Positions 59,981 through 64,000 of a stretch of DNA of 64,000 nt are shown one piece after another. A model generated the notes under the pieces. The model was given only the letters and a program-made list of their open reading frames with translations, ran no database searches and was not told the origin of the DNA. The position numbers were made by a program, and so were the translations under genes. The DNA is from Alteromonas aestuariivivens (GTDB lineage: Bacteria > Pseudomonadota > Gammaproteobacteria > Enterobacterales > Alteromonadaceae): assembly GCF_003367475.1 (NCBI RefSeq), contig NZ_QRHA01000004.1, forward strand, positions 186,001 to 250,000. The letters run 5' to 3'. Numbering within the stretch: position 1 is the stretch's first letter; the number at the start of each line of letters is the position of its first letter.

Positions 59981-60685
59981 TTAAAATTCAAACTCCAGCG
60001 CCATACGAAGGGTATGGTCTTTGTTGTCACCATTTAACCCGGTAATAAACCCCAGTTCCCACTTGAGTTGCTGCTGGCCGTCAAACCGTTTTATGCCCAT
60101 GAACGCGGGCCCTATCCCCAGGTAGTCTTCCGCCGCGTAGAACTCTACCGCAGGCTGTACTTCCGGGATCCATCTGTAACGGTATTTGAGCTTAAATTCG
60201 CCTTCCCATTCATCATTGATTTGAGCGCCCCATTCGTACACGACCTTAATATTTGTGGTCAGGCTGGTGCGCCCAAACTCCTTCTCAGTGAGAAGGCCTG
60301 CTGTGGCTTCCCAAATGTCCTCATGATGCTGCTTTTCCACTTCAAAAAGCAGCCCCCAGTCTGCCCAGTACTGCCCCTGCTCAGTCAGCATCCAGCGCGC
60401 TTCAAGCTCATACCCCTCCAGCCCAAAATCGCCGTAATCGTCCCTGGCCCCGACAATATAAGCTTCCAGGATCACACGCTCCGAAAGCGCATGCCCGAAC
60501 GCAAAGCGCTGTTGAAGCACGTTACCGTTGTCATTCTGGCGGGAGGTCAGACGCCACTCGAACTCCCGCTCAAAAGGCAACACATATGGATGGTATACCT
60601 TGTCGACAATGAAATTATCCGCCCACAGTGGCAGACAGGAAAAACCGGCAATCAGCATCCCTGTGCGCAGTAACCACACTTTCAT
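59981..60685 (-). CDS. Outer-membrane beta-barrel protein of unknown function
   Basis: A 234-residue protein with a signal peptide (MKVWLLRTGMLIAGFSCLPLWA, cut before DNF). The mature part alternates strands such as FEWRLTSRQNDNGNVLQQRFAFGHALSERVILEAYIVGARDD, YELEARWMLTEQGQYWADWGLLFEVEK and FKLKYRYRWIPEVQPAVEFYAAEDYLGIGPAFMGIKRFDG, and ends LRMALEFEF with a terminal phenylalanine: a barrel of about ten or twelve strands. The ATG at 60685 follows GAGG and overlaps the FTR1-like stop (ATGA). It may be the outer-membrane part of the sensor or transport module. Confidence 0.78.
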   Translation of the reverse strand: MKVWLLRTGMLIAGFSCLPLWADNFIVDKVYHPYVLPFEREFEWRLTSRQNDNGNVLQQRFAFGHALSERVILEAYIVGARDDYGDFGLEGYELEARWMLTEQGQYWADWGLLFEVEKQHHEDIWEATAGLLTEKEFGRTSLTTNIKVVYEWGAQINDEWEGEFKLKYRYRWIPEVQPAVEFYAAEDYLGIGPAFMGIKRFDGQQQLKWELGFITGLNGDNKDHTLRMALEFEF

Positions 60686-61449
60686 AACCACCTCGCAGTA
60701 TGACCCGAAGCCGGAGCCCCACGCATCACCAGCCGGGCGCAGAATAGGGGCCCAACCAGCGTTAACACATAAATCAGCAAGTAGAAAAGAGACGGGGTCG
60801 CCTCATAGCCAAACAAGGCGTTAAAAAGATGCCCGTATTCGCTGTCGTCCGCTACCCAACGACTGGTGTCCCACAATCTGGATTGATTCGGTACATAATC
60901 AATTTGTTCAAGCAACGCTGCAACAGGCGCAATTTGCCCGGCACAGAACAATAGCAGGATTAACCACTTGAATTTTGTGCTGCCCAGAGGGGAAATTAGC
61001 AAATACAGTAAAATAGCCAGGCAGGAGCTGATTCCAAGCCCGATAATGATGCCAAAGACCAGGTTAAAATCGCTGGTTTCCGTCGGCCAGTAGGCCACTG
61101 AATAAATAAGAAAATGAATGGCATTAGGCGCAGTGAGTGCAAGCCCCAAAATCCACACAGAGACAGCAGGCGGTTTTCCGTTGCTGGCTGCAGCCCTACC
61201 AAGGCAAACACACAAGCTTCCCAAGGCCACCATCAGAGTCGCAATTTTTAATAGTTCCAGCCCGGCTCCGGCCGCCATTTGGCTGAGCCAGTCCAAATTG
61301 AAATAGAGCACGATCGCCAACAAAATACCCGATCCGACAGACAAAGGCGGTATTCTGGCGGACATCCCGGGCAATGCTGACAAATAACTGTAAAGCAGAA
61401 AAATCGGCAAGGTATCACGAATGAACAGGATCACGGTGTTAATCAGCAT
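60682..61449 (-). CDS. FTR1/EfeU-like membrane protein lacking iron-binding glutamates
   Basis: A 255-residue protein with about seven helices. The end, LWDTSRWVADDSEYGHLFNALFGYEATPSLFYLLIYVLTLVGP, is the clear C-terminal signature of the FTR1 iron-permease family. In helix 1, where FTR1/EfeU have R-E-G-L-E, it reads R11-D-T-L-P15, and the second R-E-x-x-E in the middle is not found (TAPNAIHFLIYSVAYW stands there). So iron permeation as in EfeU is doubtful. The ATG at 61449 follows GGAGG; it overlaps the cupredoxin stop by 11 bases. It could be a sensor, scaffold or a permease with different ligands. Confidence 0.72.
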   Translation of the reverse strand: MLINTVILFIRDTLPIFLLYSYLSALPGMSARIPPLSVGSGILLAIVLYFNLDWLSQMAAGAGLELLKIATLMVALGSLCVCLGRAAASNGKPPAVSVWILGLALTAPNAIHFLIYSVAYWPTETSDFNLVFGIIIGLGISSCLAILLYLLISPLGSTKFKWLILLLFCAGQIAPVAALLEQIDYVPNQSRLWDTSRWVADDSEYGHLFNALFGYEATPSLFYLLIYVLTLVGPLFCARLVMRGAPASGHTARWL

Positions 61450-61792
61450 TCGAACCCTCCACAATGTCTGTCACCTCCACGATACCTACTGCGGTATTGG
61501 GATGATATTCGCCGAAAAACTGATACTCACCCGGCGGCAGCGGCCCCACGAAAATGGTGGCCCGGCTGTGCCCAAGCACCACTTTTTCACGGTTCAAATC
61601 AAAGCTGTCAATTTCCTCAGGTGTGTCGTCGTGATTCACAAAAATGATTTTCACTTTGGTATTAGCCGGAATGGTGACCCGTTGAGGAATGAACAAATGA
61701 TTACGAATTTCAATAACCGTTTCCGGCAGGGCCCAGGCAGACGCAGCAGTCAATCCGAATATCAGGCACAGCAAAGCATTAATCCGAATCAT
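61439..61792 (-). CDS. Cupredoxin-fold periplasmic protein
   Basis: A 117-residue protein with signal peptide (about 1-20, cut after AWA) and a cupredoxin_1 domain: HLFIPQRVTIPANTKVKIIFVNHDDTPEEIDSFDLNREKVV and GPLPPGEYQFFGEYHPNTAVGIV are typical of the EfeO-type and related iron/copper-linked domains. The mature part has no cysteine, so it is not a blue-copper protein; four histidines and the acidic loop DDTPEEIDSFD could bind metal. The ATG at 61792 is preferred over a GTG 12 bases earlier. It overlaps the kinase stop and the FTR1-like start. Confidence 0.82.
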   Translation of the reverse strand: MIRINALLCLIFGLTAASAWALPETVIEIRNHLFIPQRVTIPANTKVKIIFVNHDDTPEEIDSFDLNREKVVLGHSRATIFVGPLPPGEYQFFGEYHPNTAVGIVEVTDIVEGSNAD

Positions 61793-63098
61793 TTGTCCGT
61801 TCACCTTCCGTGTGAGGGAATATTACCCTGACCCGCAAACCGCCCAATGGCGAATCTCCCAGCTCAATTCTGCCATTGTGAAGCTGAACAATTTGCCCCA
61901 CTATCGCCAGACCCAGGCCGCTGCCATGGGATTTATACCGGCTGTCCTGCTGATCGCGGTAGAAACGCTGCATTACGTTTTGGCGCTCTTCCAGCGGAAT
62001 ACCTGGCCCTGAGTCCTCCACGTCAAGAACTACCTCCCCAGTATGCTTACGTATCGATACCCTCAGCAGCGCCGCTTCAGGAGAATACGCAATGGCATTG
62101 GCCAACAGGTTCTGGATCAGGGTGTACAGCACAAATTCATTGCTGATTATCGTAACCGCGTCACCGTGCAGCTCAATCTGTTGCTGCTTGCTCTCTATCT
62201 TACTGTACAAGTCAGTAATGACCTGCTGAGCCACCTGGTAAAGATTGGTGTCAACACGCTGGGACTGAAACATCTCCGGGCTGGTGCGGCTGAGCAACAG
62301 AATTTGATTGACCACGTGAATCATTCGATTTGTGTCCTGCTGCAATGACGCCAGTTTATCCTGTTTGTCACCGAGCTCCTGAGCCAGATTGTGCAGGTTG
62401 ATTTTCATTACGCTTAAGGGCGTGCGTAACTCGTGCGCGGCATTGGATGCAAACTGCTGTTCCCGTTCAAAAGCATCGTGCAACCGGCCGAACATTGAGT
62501 TGAGGGTGGTGACCACCGGCTGCAGCTCCTGTGGAACCTTGGCCAGGCTGATTTGAGACAAATCTTTCCCCTTGCGCCCGGACAACTGTGCAGACAGCCG
62601 CTTTAACGGGCTAAGCCCCCAGGACACAGCCCAGAACACGACAAATGCCAGCACAGGAACGCTGAGAACGGCGGGCATTACCGACGATACCGTCATCGAT
62701 TCGGTCAGTTCGAAGCGATTCTGCAGCGGTTGCGCCACCATGATCCAAATTCCCTGCGGACCGATATGCCTTACGTGGGTACGCCAGCGTGTGTTATCAA
62801 AATTGCGGTCCGAATATTCTTCTACCTGCGGAGCCATGGGAGTGAGTGGTGCGTTGGCCGAACGCTCCAGCAAAGTGTCGTTCTGCCATATCTGAAAAGC
62901 GATGTCTGTGGTTCGAATACGCTCGCTTTGTATGTGATGGCTGCTGGCAACGGTTTGCAGCACACTTTCCAATTCACGGTCGAGCAACTCAGAAGAGACA
63001 TTCATGGTTGCCCGATAACCGTGAATGGCGGCCGCAAAAATGATCACCACCAGCGAGCAGATCAGTAACAGGGTAAGGTAACGGCGCATTGATGCCAT
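61779..63098 (-). CDS. Sensor histidine kinase (QseC/PmrB-type)
   Basis: A 439-residue inner-membrane kinase: helix 1 (about 7-27), a periplasmic sensor of about 110 residues, helix 2 (about 140-163), HAMP, HisKA with H222 in NAAHELRTPLSVMKIN, and HATPase with N-box QNLLANAIAYSP, DSGPGI and GSGLGLAIV. The periplasmic part holds acidic and histidine residues (TVASSHHIQSERIRTTD, PQVEEYSDRNFD) that could sense metal, as PmrB does with acidic ExxE motifs; that is inference. It starts four bases after the regulator stop and overlaps the cupredoxin gene. Confidence 0.93.
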   Translation of the reverse strand: MASMRRYLTLLLICSLVVIIFAAAIHGYRATMNVSSELLDRELESVLQTVASSHHIQSERIRTTDIAFQIWQNDTLLERSANAPLTPMAPQVEEYSDRNFDNTRWRTHVRHIGPQGIWIMVAQPLQNRFELTESMTVSSVMPAVLSVPVLAFVVFWAVSWGLSPLKRLSAQLSGRKGKDLSQISLAKVPQELQPVVTTLNSMFGRLHDAFEREQQFASNAAHELRTPLSVMKINLHNLAQELGDKQDKLASLQQDTNRMIHVVNQILLLSRTSPEMFQSQRVDTNLYQVAQQVITDLYSKIESKQQQIELHGDAVTIISNEFVLYTLIQNLLANAIAYSPEAALLRVSIRKHTGEVVLDVEDSGPGIPLEERQNVMQRFYRDQQDSRYKSHGSGLGLAIVGQIVQLHNGRIELGDSPLGGLRVRVIFPHTEGERTNDSD

Positions 63099-63102
63099 AA
63101 AA

Positions 63103-63771
63103 TCAATGAGTTACCTTATTTGGAATGCAATATCCCACCCCGCGCACCGTTTTAATAAACCCTTCCGGCAATTTCTTGCGCAGATGATGAATGTGCACTT
63201 CAATGGCGTTACTGGCAATTTCCTCACCCCATTCGTACAGACGTGATTCCAATTGCTGTTTGGACTGAATGCGGCCGGCATTTTCCATCAATACTTTGAG
63301 CAGCATTAGTTCACGGCGGGGCAATTCGACGGGCGTACCTTCCATTGCCAGTTCGTATGTCTGGGTATTCAGCGAAACACGGCTAATTTCAATCAGTGCA
63401 CTGTTGGCAGTTCCCAACCGCCGCTCCATCGCCCTGAGTCTGGCCAGCAGTTCGTCCATCTCAAACGGTTTGGGTAAATAATCATCCGCCCCGGCGTCAA
63501 GACCGAGTATTTTGTCGGTAACTTTGTCCCGCGCTGTAAGAATAAGCACAGGCATGGCTGGAAAACGGCGTCGTAATTGCTTCAGTACTTCCAGACCATC
63601 CATATCCGGTAACCCCAAATCCAGAATCACCATATCTGTCTGTTTGGCCTGGAGCGCATTCAATGCAACCTGGCCGCGATAAACACAGTCCACCACATAG
63701 CGGGCATTGCGCAGTGACCTGGCCAATGCATCCGATAATGGCGCGTCATCTTCTACCAGCAGTACACGCAT
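63103..63771 (-). CDS. OmpR-family response regulator (QseB/PmrA-type)
   Basis: A 222-residue regulator with a receiver (about 1-115; phospho-acceptor D51 in VILDLGLPDMDG, K in YLPKPF) and an OmpR-type winged helix (about 125-218) with LLKVLMENAGRIQSKQQLESRLYEWGEEIASNAIEVHIHHLRKKLPEGFIKTVRGVGY. This recognition-helix region is that of the QseB/PmrA group, which bind TTAA direct repeats. Such a box lies 50 bases before its own start, so self-regulation is likely. First gene of the thirteen-gene minus-strand block. Confidence 0.94.
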   Translation of the reverse strand: MRVLLVEDDAPLSDALARSLRNARYVVDCVYRGQVALNALQAKQTDMVILDLGLPDMDGLEVLKQLRRRFPAMPVLILTARDKVTDKILGLDAGADDYLPKPFEMDELLARLRAMERRLGTANSALIEISRVSLNTQTYELAMEGTPVELPRRELMLLKVLMENAGRIQSKQQLESRLYEWGEEIASNAIEVHIHHLRKKLPEGFIKTVRGVGYCIPNKVTH

Positions 63772-63804
63772 TCAAGGTTCCCGAACGATATTACCTGTAA
63801 GGTC

Positions 63805-63837
63805 AGCCTAACCCACATTACTTAAATTATCCTTAAC
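63805..63837 (-). promoter_or_regulatory. Regulator box and weak -10 before the response regulator gene
   Basis: On the minus strand, GTTAAGGATAATTTAAG (63837-63821), 10 bases, then TAGGCT (63810-63805). Twelve of 17 bases match the box at 59893-59909. The remaining bases to 64000 show no gene; a leader or gene may start beyond the window. Confidence 0.62.
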
Positions 63838-64000
63838 TATAATAAAGCTAACCGCACCCGCTTAGTAATTTCCATCCCATACTTTGTTGCACCATACGTT
63901 TGTTATATAGTCATAAAAAGTAAAAGTGCTAGACTATCTTTGAATACAAACAGTACGATAGCTTAGAAATCAAGGTGCTGAGGAGCGCAGGATCGGCAGG

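Noticed and set aside
63940..64000. Possible structured leader RNA (GAGGAGCGCAGG-type text) at the right end
   Set aside because: The sequence stops before any pairing or downstream gene can be seen, and it does not clearly match a riboswitch class that I know.

Overview
The window reads as a chromosomal segment of a marine-type gammaproteobacterium, most like the Alteromonadales. This is inferred from the ast arginine-catabolic operon ending in a DUF1338 gene, the gammaproteobacterial forms of PyrB, ParC, PurU, HrpB and PBP1b, the two long chemoreceptors, and the thermostable-hemolysin/AMP-ligase cluster. No rRNA, tRNA, CRISPR array, insertion sequence or prophage was recognised. Coding density is high and base composition is even.

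Layout. 1-3.5 kb: end of an arginine succinyltransferase (ast) operon (aminotransferase tail, astA, astD, DUF1338) closed by a terminator. 3.5-10.3 kb: GFA-type zinc protein, parC, a large hybrid histidine kinase, a DUF2982 protein. 10.6-14 kb: pyrB-hemL (overlapping) and a class III adenylate cyclase, convergent with a Dyp-type peroxidase whose distal catalytic residues look substituted. 15-20 kb: gamma-glutamyltransferase, a glycosyltransferase, and glnK-amtB behind a sigma-54/NtrC-type control region. 20-26 kb: DUF808, DUF1993, a membrane-bound winged-helix/TPR regulator, an MddA-like methyltransferase and three very small membrane or secreted proteins, two of them behind a sigma-54-like promoter. 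26-36.7 kb: mrcB, a lytic transglycosylase, hrpB, thpR, purU, a parvulin, an M3 lipoprotein peptidase. 36.8-41 kb: two tandem, equally long chemoreceptors. 41-46.5 kb: two envelope proteins of unknown role, a Na+/H+ antiporter, waaA. 46.7-51.9 kb: a complete S10 ribosomal-protein operon with leader and strong promoter, but with no spc operon after it and no str operon before it.

52.4-63.8 kb is the most interesting part: thirteen consecutive genes on the minus strand. Reading in the direction of transcription: an OmpR-type response regulator and its kinase, a small cupredoxin-fold protein, an FTR1-like membrane protein that has lost its iron-binding glutamates, an outer-membrane beta-barrel, then a GT2 glycosyltransferase, a VTT/DedA-like membrane protein and an ArnT-like GT39 glycosyltransferase, then a thermostable-hemolysin (GNAT-like) protein, an AMP-forming acyl ligase, a heme-oxygenase-like diiron enzyme, a short-chain dehydrogenase and a periplasmic TPR protein. 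Many neighbours overlap by a few bases. The same 17-bp direct-repeat motif (consensus NTTAAKGWTANYTTAAK, resembling PmrA/QseB boxes) stands before the regulator, before the glycosyltransferase set and before the hemolysin/ligase set, each time with a -10-like hexamer exactly 10 bp downstream. I infer one metal- or envelope-stress-responsive regulon that joins a sensor module, a lipid-linked sugar transfer module and a small lipid-like metabolite pathway. The grouping and motif are seen in the sequence; the chemistry and signal are inference.
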